Below, piece after piece: positions 1 to 7,541 of a DNA stretch of 14,622 nt (the stretch's first letter is position 1; every line of letters starts with the position of its first letter). The notes beneath the pieces were generated by a model. That model was not told where the DNA came from. It saw only the letters and a list, made by a program, of their open reading frames with translations, and searched no databases. Made by a program: the position numbers and the translations under genes. The stretch is from Comamonadaceae bacterium (lineage in GTDB: Bacteria > Pseudomonadota > Gammaproteobacteria > Burkholderiales > Burkholderiaceae_C), in contig JAIXYA010000158.1 of the NCBI GenBank assembly GCA_027490485.1, positions 1 through 14,622 of the forward strand, read 5' to 3'.

Positions 1-2656
1 GGTGGACATAGCTCTCATACAGCACACCCAAAACGATGTACATGGTGATCACTGCGGCCAACACCAACCAAAGGCTGTTGAGCAGGGAGGCTTTGAAGGC
101 CAAAGCCGCCCCCTCAAAACGCGTCTCCACAGAGGCCGGCACATCTTCTTCGGCTCGCATGGCTTGCCAATGCCCCTCAACGGCTTGTACCGCCTCACCC
201 AGCGAAGCACTTGCGGCTGGTTTGAACGACAAAGTGACAGCAGGAAACTGCGCCACATGCAAGATGCTGAGCAAGGCAGAGCGCTCCTCCACCTTAGCCA
301 CGCTGCTCAAAGGGACTTGAGACCCATTGACTGAGGGCACCCGCAGTTGCGACAAAGCAGAAGGCCCTAGACGGTCTTGGTCTTGCACCTCCAACACCAC
401 ACGGTACTGGTTGCTTTGGGTGAAGATGGTCGACACCAAGCGTTGACCAAAGGCGTTGTAGAGCGCATTGTCGATGGCTAAGACGGTTACGCCCAAACGT
501 GCTGCGGCCTCACGGTCAATGCGCACATAGGCCTGCAAGCCTTGGTCTTGGTAGTCGCTGGCCACATCTGCCAGCGCGGGGTCTAGGCGCAAACGCTCTT
601 GTAATCGATTGGACCAATACCCCAGTGTCTGGCCATCGGGGCCGCTGAGCAAAAACCGAAACGGGTTGCGCGTCACACGGTCTTCCAAACTCAAATCTTG
701 CAAAGGTTGCAAATACACCTGCAAGCCAGAAACTTGTCGGGAAAGCAATGCAAGACGCTCCAAGGTGTCTGGTAATCCTTCGGGACGCTGCGCCTTGGGC
801 ACCAAATTCAAGGTCATGCGACCCGCATTCAGACTGGCATTGGGACCATCGACACCAATGAAGGAGGTCAGGCTTTGCACCGCAGGGTCTTGCAGCAGCA
901 AGCGTCCCAAAGCCTGTTGCCGCTCGGACATGGCTTCAAACGAGGTCGACTGCGTGGCCTCGGTGATGACTTGCACCGCACCCGTGTCTTGCAAAGGGAA
1001 AAAACCCTTGGGGCTGATGAGGTAAGCAGCCACGGTCAACACCACCGTCAAACCAAATGAGGCCAACGTGGCCACAGGACGGTCCAGCACCCAATTCAAA
1101 CCACGGCCATAAACGGCAATCAAGTGCTTTAACCATGCACCCGATTCCAACGTGTCGTGGTCGCTCTTTTGTACCCGCAGCACATGGGCGCACAACATGG
1201 GGGTGAGGGTCAATGAGACAAATGCTGAAATCAAAATCGCCACAGCCAAGGTGATGGCAAATTCATGGAACAAACGCCCCACCACATCGCCCATGAACAA
1301 CAAGGGAATCAACACTGCAATCAGGGAGAAAGTCAGCGACACGATAGTGAAGCCAATTTGCTGTGCGCCCTCGATGGCTGCTTGCACCGGTGTTCGCGGC
1401 CGCTCTGGGTCTTGCAAAAAACGGGCAATGTTTTCGATCATGACGATGGCGTCATCCACCACAAAACCTGTGGCTACCGTGAGCGCCATCAAGGTGAGGT
1501 TGTTGATCGAAAAACCGGCCAAGTACATGACCGCAAAAGTCCCCACCAACGACAAAGGCACCACCACCGCAGGAATCAAGGTGGCCGACGCACTGCGCAG
1601 AAATACAAAAATCACCATGACCACCAAGGCCATCGACAACAGCAACTCAAATTGCACATCCCGCACCGAGGCACGGATGGTGGTGGTGCGATCGGTCATC
1701 ACCTGCACATCCAAACTGGCTGGCAAAGTCGCACGCAAAGCGGGAAGCAAGGCCTGCACCCGTTGCACGGTGTCAATCACATTCGCACCTGGCTGCCGCT
1801 GGATATTCAAAACAATGGCAGGCTGCGTATTGGCCCATGCCGACAAACGGCTGTTCTCAGGCGCATCCTTGATAGTGGCCACATCTCTAAGGCGCAATGG
1901 ATTGCCGTTTTTATAAGCCAGCACTAAGTTGGCATAGTCTTGCGAAGACTGCATCTGGTCATTCGCATCCAAACTAGAAGCACGGGCCGGGCCATCCAAA
2001 CTGCCCTTGGCCATGCTGACATTGGCTTGGTTGATGGCAGTGCGAACGTCCTCCAGCGAAAAGCCTGCAGCACCCAATGCTTGGCTGTTGACCTGTACCC
2101 TCACCGAGGGGCGTTGGGCGCCTGCGATGCTGACCAAGCCGACGCCAGCAATTTGCGATAAGCGCATGGCCAAACGGTTTTCCACCATGTCATGCACCCG
2201 CGTGATAGGCAGCGAAGGCGAGCTGATGGCCAAGGTCAATACCGGCGCGTCCGCAGGGTTGACCTTGCTGTAGGCCGGTGGCATGGGCAAGTCTGCGGGC
2301 AGCACACCGATGGCCGCATTGATGGCGGCTTGCACCTGTTGTTCGGCCACATCCAGCGGCAACTTCAGCGAAAAACGCAAAGTGATGACCGACGCGCCGC
2401 CCGAGCTGACCGAGGTCATTTGCGCCAAGCCCGGCATTTGCCCCAACTGCCGCTCCAATGGTGCGGTGACGGTTGCGGTCATCACCTCGGGACTCGCACC
2501 GGGGTACAAGGTGTTCACCTGAACCGTGGGGTAATCGATTTGCGGCAAGGAAGCCACCGGCAAAAAACGGTAGGCCAAAGCGCCGCACAACAACAACGCC
2601 AACATCGTCAGCGAAGTGGCTACCGGTCGCAGAATAAACAGTCGCGACAGGTTCAT
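1..2656 (-). CDS. mdtB: Multidrug efflux RND transporter permease, MdtB type (C-terminus cut by window edge)
   Basis: The reading frame is open from an ATG at 2656 to the window edge and gives 885 residues of a family usually about 1,030-1,040 long. The protein is an inner-membrane, proton-driven pump subunit that works with a periplasmic adaptor and an outer-membrane channel. The start (MNLSRLFILRPVATSL) is followed by TM1 at about residues 10-29, then the first porter loop with the stretch YPGASPEVMTATVTAPLERQ. The TM4 proton-relay pair is D401-D402 in GFVVDDAIVMIEN. The frame ends inside TM8 (about 865-885), so TM9-12 lie outside the window. The N-terminal half is strikingly like E. coli MdtB as I remember it (NPADAP, SLDGPARA, NDQMQS, INNLTLMALT). 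Its ATG overlaps the mdtA stop (ATGA), which suggests translational coupling. In E. coli MdtB pairs with MdtC, so a second RND gene may follow past the edge. MdtB rather than MdtC or another HAE1 pump is inferred from resemblance. Confidence 0.9.
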   Translation of the reverse strand, partial: MNLSRLFILRPVATSLTMLALLLCGALAYRFLPVASLPQIDYPTVQVNTLYPGASPEVMTATVTAPLERQLGQMPGLAQMTSVSSGGASVITLRFSLKLPLDVAEQQVQAAINAAIGVLPADLPMPPAYSKVNPADAPVLTLAISSPSLPITRVHDMVENRLAMRLSQIAGVGLVSIAGAQRPSVRVQVNSQALGAAGFSLEDVRTAINQANVSMAKGSLDGPARASSLDANDQMQSSQDYANLVLAYKNGNPLRLRDVATIKDAPENSRLSAWANTQPAIVLNIQRQPGANVIDTVQRVQALLPALRATLPASLDVQVMTDRTTTIRASVRDVQFELLLSMALVVMVIFVFLRSASATLIPAVVVPLSLVGTFAVMYLAGFSINNLTLMALTVATGFVVDDAIVMIENIARFLQDPERPRTPVQAAIEGAQQIGFTIVSLTFSLIAVLIPLLFMGDVVGRLFHEFAITLAVAILISAFVSLTLTPMLCAHVLRVQKSDHDTLESGAWLKHLIAVYGRGLNWVLDRPVATLASFGLTVVLTVAAYLISPKGFFPLQDTGAVQVITEATQSTSFEAMSERQQALGRLLLQDPAVQSLTSFIGVDGPNASLNAGRMTLNLVPKAQRPEGLPDTLERLALLSRQVSGLQVYLQPLQDLSLEDRVTRNPFRFLLSGPDGQTLGYWSNRLQERLRLDPALADVASDYQDQGLQAYVRIDREAAARLGVTVLAIDNALYNAFGQRLVSTIFTQSNQYRVVLEVQDQDRLGPSALSQLRVPSVNGSQVPLSSVAKVEERSALLSILHVAQFPAVTLSFKPAASASLGEAVQAVEGHWQAMRAEEDVPASVETRFEGAALAFKASLLNSLWLVLAAVITMYIVLGVLYESYVH

Positions 2657-3939
2657 GGTTTACGCGCTTTCACCACCTCCACCCCACTGCCGCTGCGCAA
2701 CCGGTCAGCGCCATCGGTGACGACTTGTTGACCAGCTTTGAGGTCGGCTTTCACCGCTTGCCAGTCCCCCTCAACCGCCTCAAGCTGCACGGTTTGCACT
2801 TGGACTGTGTTGTCAGCTTGGACTACATACACAAAGGTGCCGGCTGCGCCGCGTTGTACCGCTTGCACAGGAACCGCCAGCACATTTTTCAAAGTGTCCA
2901 ACTGCAAACGGATGTTGGCAAATTGGTTGGGAAACAAACTGCCGTCGCGGTTATCCAGCGTGGCTTTCAAACGCAAGGTGCTGGTGGCTACATCAATGGC
3001 GTTGTCGGTGGTGCTGACACGCCCTTGGGCCAGCCGTATTTTTTGGTCACGGTCCCAGGCTTCGACCGGCAATGCTTGGCCTGCTTTCAATTTGCGCATG
3101 ATCAAAGGGACATGCATCTCAGGGACAGAAAACACCACCGACATGGGCTGGGTTTGCGTGATGTTGACCAAGCCATTGGGGTCGCTAGAGCGCACCAAAC
3201 TGCCCAACTCGACTTGCTTCAAACCCAGCCGTCCGCTGATGGGGGCGGTGACACGGGTGTAGGAAAGCTGTAATTTGGCCATGTCGATTTGCGCTTGATC
3301 GGCTTGCACCGTGCCTTGCAATTGGCGCACCAACGCCGCTTGTGTTTCTACTTGCTGACGCGCAATAGCGTCTTTGCTGAGCAAGTCTTGGTAACGCTGC
3401 AAATCCAACTCTGCGTTTTTCAAGAGTGCGGCATCTCGTGCGAATTGCCCTTGCGCTTGGTTGAGTTGCGCCTCAAAGGGTCTGGCATCAATTTCAGCCA
3501 GTACCTGTCCGGCTTGCACCAACTGGCCTTCTGTGAACCGCAGCGCTTTGAGTTCGCCATCCACCTTGGCCCGTACGACCGCAGTGTTGAGCGCCACCAA
3601 TGTACCTGCAGCTTGTACGCTGTAGCGAATATCCATGAGGCGTACCTCACCCACACTCACCGGCGTGCTGCGTGAACCTTCACCGCTGCCTTTACCTTCC
3701 TTGCCACCTTTGGAAGGTTTACCGCCTCCGGCTGTTTTGCTGTTGTCAGCCTTGAGCGCTGCCTCAGCAGTCACAGCCGTTTTATCGCTTTGCCAGGCAG
3801 CGCTTAAAGTATTTTTGATCTCTGGGTAAAACCAGCTTGCAGCAAATGCGACCACTGCCAAAAGTGACAACAACCACCACTTGACCCTGCCAGATTGGCT
3901 TTGAGCGCTTGTGCTGAATGGGTTGAACGGCTTATCCAT
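2653..3939 (-). CDS. mdtA: MdtA-type periplasmic adaptor (membrane fusion protein) of an RND efflux system
   Basis: This 428-residue protein links an RND pump to an outer-membrane channel across the periplasm. It has a single N-terminal membrane segment (about 21-38) and no lipobox cysteine, so it is probably anchored by the helix. A low-complexity Gly/Lys/Ser stretch follows (about 70-90). Next come the barrel-sandwich half-motif VDGELKALRFTEGQLVQAGQ, an alpha-hairpin (about 160-235), the second half-motif APISGRLGLKQVELG, and the beta-barrel with VEAWDRDQK and LFPNQFANIRLQLDT. These stretches match E. coli MdtA closely from memory. The stop overlaps the mdtB start by 4 bp, and DUF2905 ends 28 bp upstream. 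I see no strong ribosome binding site before the ATG. The Gly/Lys linker looks longer than in E. coli MdtA. No outer-membrane channel gene is visible in the window. Confidence 0.88.
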   Translation of the reverse strand: MDKPFNPFSTSAQSQSGRVKWWLLSLLAVVAFAASWFYPEIKNTLSAAWQSDKTAVTAEAALKADNSKTAGGGKPSKGGKEGKGSGEGSRSTPVSVGEVRLMDIRYSVQAAGTLVALNTAVVRAKVDGELKALRFTEGQLVQAGQVLAEIDARPFEAQLNQAQGQFARDAALLKNAELDLQRYQDLLSKDAIARQQVETQAALVRQLQGTVQADQAQIDMAKLQLSYTRVTAPISGRLGLKQVELGSLVRSSDPNGLVNITQTQPMSVVFSVPEMHVPLIMRKLKAGQALPVEAWDRDQKIRLAQGRVSTTDNAIDVATSTLRLKATLDNRDGSLFPNQFANIRLQLDTLKNVLAVPVQAVQRGAAGTFVYVVQADNTVQVQTVQLEAVEGDWQAVKADLKAGQQVVTDGADRLRSGSGVEVVKARKP

Positions 3940-3967
3940 GGCTTCATGTTAACTGCCGAAGATGTCC

Positions 3968-4162
3968 CTAGAGTAAGCTTGCCAAACCAGCGCAGACCAT
4001 GCTGAGAATGATGGTGGTGGTCAAAGGAAGAAAGAAGTCGCGGCCAAACAAGCGAAAGCGCAAGTCCCCTGGCAATCGGCCAAACCCGAGCTTTTGCAAC
4101 CACGGCGTGATGCCTTGGATCAGCAGCAAGGCCAAGAAGACCACAATCAACCAACGGAACAT
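3968..4162 (-). CDS. DUF2905 family small membrane protein
   Basis: This 64-residue ORF starts MFRWLIVVFLALLLIQG and ends in a hydrophobic segment. It has two predicted membrane helices (about 3-17 and 45-63) separated by a basic loop with LPGDLRFRLFGRDFFLPL. That loop, with GDLRF and a following FLPLTTTIILS stretch, is the signature of the DUF2905 family, which has no known function and is usually 60-75 residues long, so this copy looks complete. The ATG at 4162 lies 4 bp after the stop of the methyltransferase gene, and mdtA begins 28 bp beyond its own stop, so co-transcription is likely. A longer frame reading upstream is only a shadow of the methyltransferase gene. A role in efflux or in methylation is not shown. 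Confidence 0.82.
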   Translation of the reverse strand: MFRWLIVVFLALLLIQGITPWLQKLGFGRLPGDLRFRLFGRDFFLPLTTTIILSMVCAGLASLL

Positions 4163-4166
4163 TTGT

Positions 4167-5285
4167 CTACAACCTGTGTGTTCTATCGCCTTGCACAAAA
4201 CCCAAGGGCTGCCAAGCCTGGCCACGGCCCAAGGCGATGACTTTGAACAACTCGCCCATCTCGTGCTCAGTGATGAGTTTTTGCGCCATGGCTTTGTCTT
4301 GGACTGAAGCGTTTTCCAGTAAACCCAGCAAACCGCTGTTGAGCAAAAAATGCGCTTGGTTGGTGTAGCCCAACACCTCCAAACCCACTTCCTGCGCCGC
4401 CAAGGCCACGCCGGTGAAATCAACATGGGCGGTGATGTCTTTCAATCCCACGCTTTGTAAAGGATCGCTGTCACTGCGGTGGGCTTGGTGGCACATGAGC
4501 GTGCCCATATGGCGCTGTGCATGGTAGTACTCGGCTTCGGGGAAACCGTAATCGATCAAGAACATCGCGCCGCTTTGCAGGCGTTCACCCACACTGCGAA
4601 TAAATGCCTGTGCTTGAGGATGGATTTCGGTCAGGTAATCGTGCGTACCCTCAATCGCAAGGGGGGGTCGCTCGTCGGTGGGATGGTCTTGCCAAGCAAA
4701 ACCGCTGATTGCCTCATCCCAAACCACACCACGTTCATGCCATACACCCGCTGTGCGTTGCAACAATTTGACGGGCATGGCGTCAAGCACTTCATTGCCC
4801 ACCACCACAGCGCGGATGTTGTCAGGCAATTCACTTATCCACTGCACACGTGACCCAAAAGCCGCCAACGTTTGCGCTTGGCGTTCACGCAAAGCGCCGG
4901 ACACCTCGACGATGGTGTAACTTTGCACCGCATCGCCCAAGGCGTCTAGCAACTGAGCAGCCAAGGTGCCGTTGCCTGCGCCAAACTCCAGCACCGCGCG
5001 GGTTTGGGTGTATGCCAAAGCCTCGGCCACACTGCTTGCCAAGGCCTTGCCAAAATACGAGGAGATTTCAGGCGCGGTCACAAAATCACTGCCCTGTTCA
5101 GGCATGCGGCCAATCTGACCTTGACCCGCAGCGTAGTAACCCAAGCCCGGCGCATACAAGGCCAGCGCCATGAATCGGTCAAAGGGCAACCAGCCACCAT
5201 CAGCGGCCAAACGCGCTTGTATAAGCGCCTGCAGTGCAGTCGCTAAACTCTTTGCCTGTGTTTCCATAGATAGATTGTCGTTCAT
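4167..5285 (-). CDS. SAM-dependent methyltransferase, MidA/NDUFAF7 family (COG1565)
   Basis: This is a protein of about 372 residues with a class I SAM-binding fold. Counting from the METQ methionine at 5267, the family block PFDRFMALALYAPGLGYY lies near 28-45 and DFVTAPEISSYFGKAL near 61-76. Motif I is EFGAGNGTL at 94-102, followed by the later blocks VVGNEVLDAMPVKLL and FLIDYGFPE. The mitochondrial homologue NDUFAF7 methylates an arginine of a complex I subunit; the bacterial substrate is not established. Start choice is uncertain. ATG 5285 has AAGGGG 13 bp upstream and overlaps the divergent reductase start by 2 bp. ATG 5267 has no visible Shine-Dalgarno. A TTG at 5345 would extend far into the opposite gene and is unlikely. 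The gene is followed after 4 bp by the DUF2905 gene and then by mdtAB. The family call is firm and the substrate is unknown. Confidence 0.88.
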   Translation of the reverse strand: MNDNLSMETQAKSLATALQALIQARLAADGGWLPFDRFMALALYAPGLGYYAAGQGQIGRMPEQGSDFVTAPEISSYFGKALASSVAEALAYTQTRAVLEFGAGNGTLAAQLLDALGDAVQSYTIVEVSGALRERQAQTLAAFGSRVQWISELPDNIRAVVVGNEVLDAMPVKLLQRTAGVWHERGVVWDEAISGFAWQDHPTDERPPLAIEGTHDYLTEIHPQAQAFIRSVGERLQSGAMFLIDYGFPEAEYYHAQRHMGTLMCHQAHRSDSDPLQSVGLKDITAHVDFTGVALAAQEVGLEVLGYTNQAHFLLNSGLLGLLENASVQDKAMAQKLITEHEMGELFKVIALGRGQAWQPLGFVQGDRTHRL

Positions 5286-6063
5286 GCCCTCTGCACCACC
5301 CCTTATTGCTTCCTCGCCTGCTGTGCTGGTCACCGGTGCGGGCAAGCGCTTGGGCCGCGCTATTGCTTTAGGACTGGCAAGGGCTGGCTGGCGTGTGGCC
5401 GTGCATTACCGACACTCTGCACAAGAGGCCCAACAAACAGCCCACGACTGCGCAGCGCTCACCGCAGGCGCCAGTGTTTTTTCTGCCGACTTGAGCGACG
5501 AAGCTCAGGTACGCCAGTTGTTTGCAACCGCACAACAGCACATGGGGCAATTGGATGCGGTGGTCAACAGTGCAGCGCTGTTCGAGCATGACAGCGCCGA
5601 AACATTTGGTTTTGCCCTCATGGAACAGCATTGGCGCAGCAACACTGCAGCCGCGATCGTCTTGGCACAACTGCTGCACACCCATGTCAAGCAACGCCAA
5701 AGCCAAGGCGTGGTGGTGAACATGCTGGACCAAAAACTGTGGAACTACAACCCCGATTTTTTCAGCTATACCCTCTCCAAAGCCGCTTTGCAAGCCGCCA
5801 CCACCATGCTGGCACAAGCCTTGGCACCCGATTTACGGGTGGTGGGTGTAGCCCCTGGCCTGACCCTGACCAGCCATTTGCTGAGTGATGACAAGTTTGC
5901 GCAACTGCATCAGCTGTCGCCCTTGGGACGCTCCTCCAGCGTGGAGGATGTGGTGGCCACGGTGTTGTTTGCCTTGACCAATGCTTCTGTCACTGGCACC
6001 AGCCTGTTGGTAGATGGCGGCCAACACCTGATGAAATTCGAACGTGATTTTTCGCTGATGTAA
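5284..6063 (+). CDS. Pteridine reductase-like SDR (PTR1/FolM type)
   Basis: This is a 259-residue short-chain dehydrogenase, predicted to reduce a dihydropterin or dihydrofolate with NADPH. The cofactor loop is TGAGKRLG at 17-24 and is followed by HYRHS at 41-45, the NADPH-phosphate motif typical of PTR1. The usual catalytic serine of SDRs is replaced by D149 (NMLDQ), with Y162 and K166 completing the set. The D-to-Y spacing of 13 and Y-to-K spacing of 4 equal those of the Leishmania PTR1 triad (D181, Y194, K198, from memory). Only 7 bp separate it from folB, which supports a pterin role; E. coli FolM (dihydromonapterin reductase) belongs to this branch. The start at 5284 is chosen because the sequence upstream is the opposite gene and the Rossmann strand begins about 12 residues in. 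No clear ribosome binding site is visible. Whether it makes tetrahydromonapterin or tetrahydrofolate cannot be told from sequence. Confidence 0.85.
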   Translation: MPSAPPLIASSPAVLVTGAGKRLGRAIALGLARAGWRVAVHYRHSAQEAQQTAHDCAALTAGASVFSADLSDEAQVRQLFATAQQHMGQLDAVVNSAALFEHDSAETFGFALMEQHWRSNTAAAIVLAQLLHTHVKQRQSQGVVVNMLDQKLWNYNPDFFSYTLSKAALQAATTMLAQALAPDLRVVGVAPGLTLTSHLLSDDKFAQLHQLSPLGRSSSVEDVVATVLFALTNASVTGTSLLVDGGQHLMKFERDFSLM

Positions 6064-6070
6064 GAACCCT

Positions 6071-6439
6071 ATGAATTCCAACGGCAACCAAATTCTCACC
6101 CTAAGCGGCCTGCGTTTTAACGCTGATCTGGGCATCTTGGCACACGAAAAAAAAGCACCCCAACCCATTCAGGTGGACGCTGAGCTGAGCTTGGGCCAGC
6201 AACCGCTGCTGCCAGCAGATGACGACATCTCCCGTGTGCTGGACTACCGCAAGGTACGCCAGATCATCATTGATGAATGCACCGCACAACATGTCAGCCT
6301 GCTAGAGACCATGATTGGCCAGCTTTGCCACCGCTTGCTGGGCTTGCCTGGTGTGAAAGCGGTACGGGTGAAAATCACCAAACTAGAAATTTTTGACGAC
6401 TGCGAAGTCGCTATCCGCATGGAGGCGGGATCATGGTGA
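6071..6439 (+). CDS. folB: Dihydroneopterin aldolase
   Basis: This 122-residue protein is the expected length for FolB, which converts 7,8-dihydroneopterin to 6-hydroxymethyl-7,8-dihydropterin and glycolaldehyde in folate synthesis. Recognisable elements are [19 protein letters not shown] (E26 in the conserved early block), LDYRKV with Y59, HVSLLETM with the pterin-binding E79, and VRVKITK with the likely catalytic K104. The lysine is followed by LEIFDD rather than the usual Pro-containing stretch (often KPxA), so the C-terminal strand is divergent, and the protein ends soon after at GSW. The gene sits between a PTR1-like reductase (7 bp upstream) and ttcA, which it overlaps by 7 bp, so all three are probably one operon. 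FolB and FolX are similar; the folate setting and the general match favour FolB. Confidence 0.85.
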   Translation: MNSNGNQILTLSGLRFNADLGILAHEKKAPQPIQVDAELSLGQQPLLPADDDISRVLDYRKVRQIIIDECTAQHVSLLETMIGQLCHRLLGLPGVKAVRVKITKLEIFDDCEVAIRMEAGSW

Positions 6440-7317
6440 ACGCCGTACATACCGAACGTGAAACCCAAAAACTGGAAAAACGCCTGTGCCGACAGGTGGG
6501 CGAAGCCATTGTTCAATACAACATGATTGAAGAAGGCGACAAAGTCATGGTGTGCATGTCGGGGGGCAAAGACAGTTACGGCATGCTGGACATCTTGCTC
6601 AAACTCAAAGCCCGTGCACCCATTCACTTTGACATCATCGCGGTCAATTTGGACCAAAAGCAACCGGGCTTTCCTGCCCATGTGCTGCCCGACTACCTCA
6701 GCACCTTGGGCGTGCCGTTTCGCATCGAAACCCAAGACACCTATTCGATTGTGAAAAGCAAAATTCCCGAAGGCAAAACCATGTGCAGTCTGTGCAGCAG
6801 GTTGCGCCGTGGCATTTTGTACCGCGTAGCCGATGAAATTGGCGCCACCAAAATTGCTTTAGGCCATCACCGCGATGACATCTTGCAGACTTTTTTCCTG
6901 AACATGTTTTTTGCGGGTAAGTTGAAAAGCATGCCACCCAAATTGGTCAGCGATGCAGGCGGACATATCGTGATTCGGCCTTTGGCTTTTGTGGCTGAAC
7001 GCGATTTAGAGCGCTGGGCCGCCCACCGCGAATTTCCCATCATTCCTTGCACCTTGTGTGGCAGCCAAGATGGTTTGCAGCGCCAGCAAGTGGGCAATAT
7101 GTTGCGCGAATGGGAGAAAAAACACCCAGGCCGTTTGGACATCATGTTCAATTCGCTGCAACACGTCGCACCCTCGCACCTGCTGGACCACAGCTTGTTT
7201 GACTTCCAAGGCTTGAAAACCACAGGCGTTCCCGACCCCGATGGCGACACGGCGTTCGACCCTGAGAGTTTTGCGCTGCCCAGCTTGGGCGGCATTCAAA
7301 CCGTCACGCTAAGTTAA
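6433..7317 (+). CDS. ttcA: tRNA 2-thiocytidine(32) synthetase TtcA
   Basis: This 294-residue cytosolic enzyme thiolates cytidine 32 of certain tRNAs, using ATP and an oxygen-sensitive 4Fe-4S cluster. The PP-loop SGGKDS lies at 43-48. The first cysteine pair is C118-x2-C121 ([13 protein letters not shown]), and a second CxxC follows at C206 and C209 ([13 protein letters not shown]). ALGHHRDD at 142-149 and the MPPKL block are also typical. Length and motif order match the TtcA group rather than TilS. The ATG at 6433 overlaps the folB stop by 7 bp and has a strong GGAGG at 6421-6425, seven bases upstream, which fixes the start. The gene is last in a plus-strand run and ends at a convergent intergenic repeat. 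The tie to folate genes appears to be positional only. Confidence 0.95.
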   Translation: MVNAVHTERETQKLEKRLCRQVGEAIVQYNMIEEGDKVMVCMSGGKDSYGMLDILLKLKARAPIHFDIIAVNLDQKQPGFPAHVLPDYLSTLGVPFRIETQDTYSIVKSKIPEGKTMCSLCSRLRRGILYRVADEIGATKIALGHHRDDILQTFFLNMFFAGKLKSMPPKLVSDAGGHIVIRPLAFVAERDLERWAAHREFPIIPCTLCGSQDGLQRQQVGNMLREWEKKHPGRLDIMFNSLQHVAPSHLLDHSLFDFQGLKTTGVPDPDGDTAFDPESFALPSLGGIQTVTLS

Positions 7318-7455
7318 CTGTTAGGCCACCTAGCGCTGTCATTGCGAAGGGCTCAGCCATGTCATTGCGAGAAGCTGTCATTGCGAGGAGCGTAGCGACG
7401 AAGCAACCTCACGGCCCGCGCCGCAGGCTCGGCCTCGCCTCCATGCTTGCACAAC

Positions 7456-7471
7456 GTCGGCTACGGCCGAC
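7456..7471. repeat. Small GC-rich hairpin inside the repeat cluster
   Basis: GTCGGC at 7456-7461 and GCCGAC at 7466-7471 form a perfect 6-bp stem with a TACG tetraloop. It lies in the central, otherwise unpaired part of the cluster. There is no following run of T on either strand, so it is not a classical intrinsic terminator by itself. Confidence 0.6.
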
Positions 7472-7498
7472 CTGCGACGCTGGCCATTGGATTGCTTC

Positions 7499-7511
7499 AG
7501 GGCTGAGCCCT
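7499..7511. repeat. Short palindrome in the right-hand repeat unit
   Basis: AGGGCT and AGCCCT are separated by a single G and form the core of a full unit that begins GGATTGCTTC and ends TCGCAATGAC. The half-unit at 7338-7358 carries the matching GGGCTCAGCC segment, so left and right arms appear to be copies of the same module in opposite orientation. Confidence 0.6.
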
Positions 7512-7541
7512 TCGCAATGACAGCTTCTCGCAATGACGTGT

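Larger units (their letters stand above)
7335..7537. repeat. Nested inverted-repeat cluster of TCATTGCGA units between convergent genes
   Basis: TCATTGCGA occurs at 7339-7347, 7362-7370 and 7378-7386, and its complement TCGCAATGA at 7512-7520 and 7528-7536. Two longer perfect inverted pairs are visible: 24 nt at 7335-7358 against 7501-7524, and 26 nt at 7361-7386 against 7512-7537. They share part of the right arm, so they are alternative pairings. The third left unit continues as GGAGCGTAGCGACGAAGCAA, the form of a dispersed intergenic repeat I know from many proteobacteria. The cluster fills the space between ttcA and the di-haem protein gene and begins 4 bp from the latter's stop codon, so it could act as a bidirectional terminator or mRNA 3' end. 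It carries no coding frame. The repeat family is recognised by resemblance only. Confidence 0.85.

Noticed and set aside
1152..1927. Long plus-strand open frames (254 and 220 codons) opposite mdtB
   Set aside because: They lie wholly within the well-conserved minus-strand RND frame, their translations are rich in His, Gln, Thr and Lys with no recognisable domain, and they mirror codon bias of the true gene.
5286..5345. Longer methyltransferase N-terminus starting from TTG 5345
   Set aside because: It would overlap the divergent reductase by 62 bp, uses a rare start and adds residues with no family resemblance.
7335..7537. Possible CRISPR array in the repeated intergenic segment
   Set aside because: The units are inverted as well as direct, unevenly spaced and only 9-26 nt long, with no spacers of constant length and no cas genes nearby.
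7318..7541. Horizontal transfer boundary or mobile element at the repeat cluster
   Set aside because: No transposase, integrase, tRNA or target-site duplication is visible, and base composition and codon use look alike on both sides.
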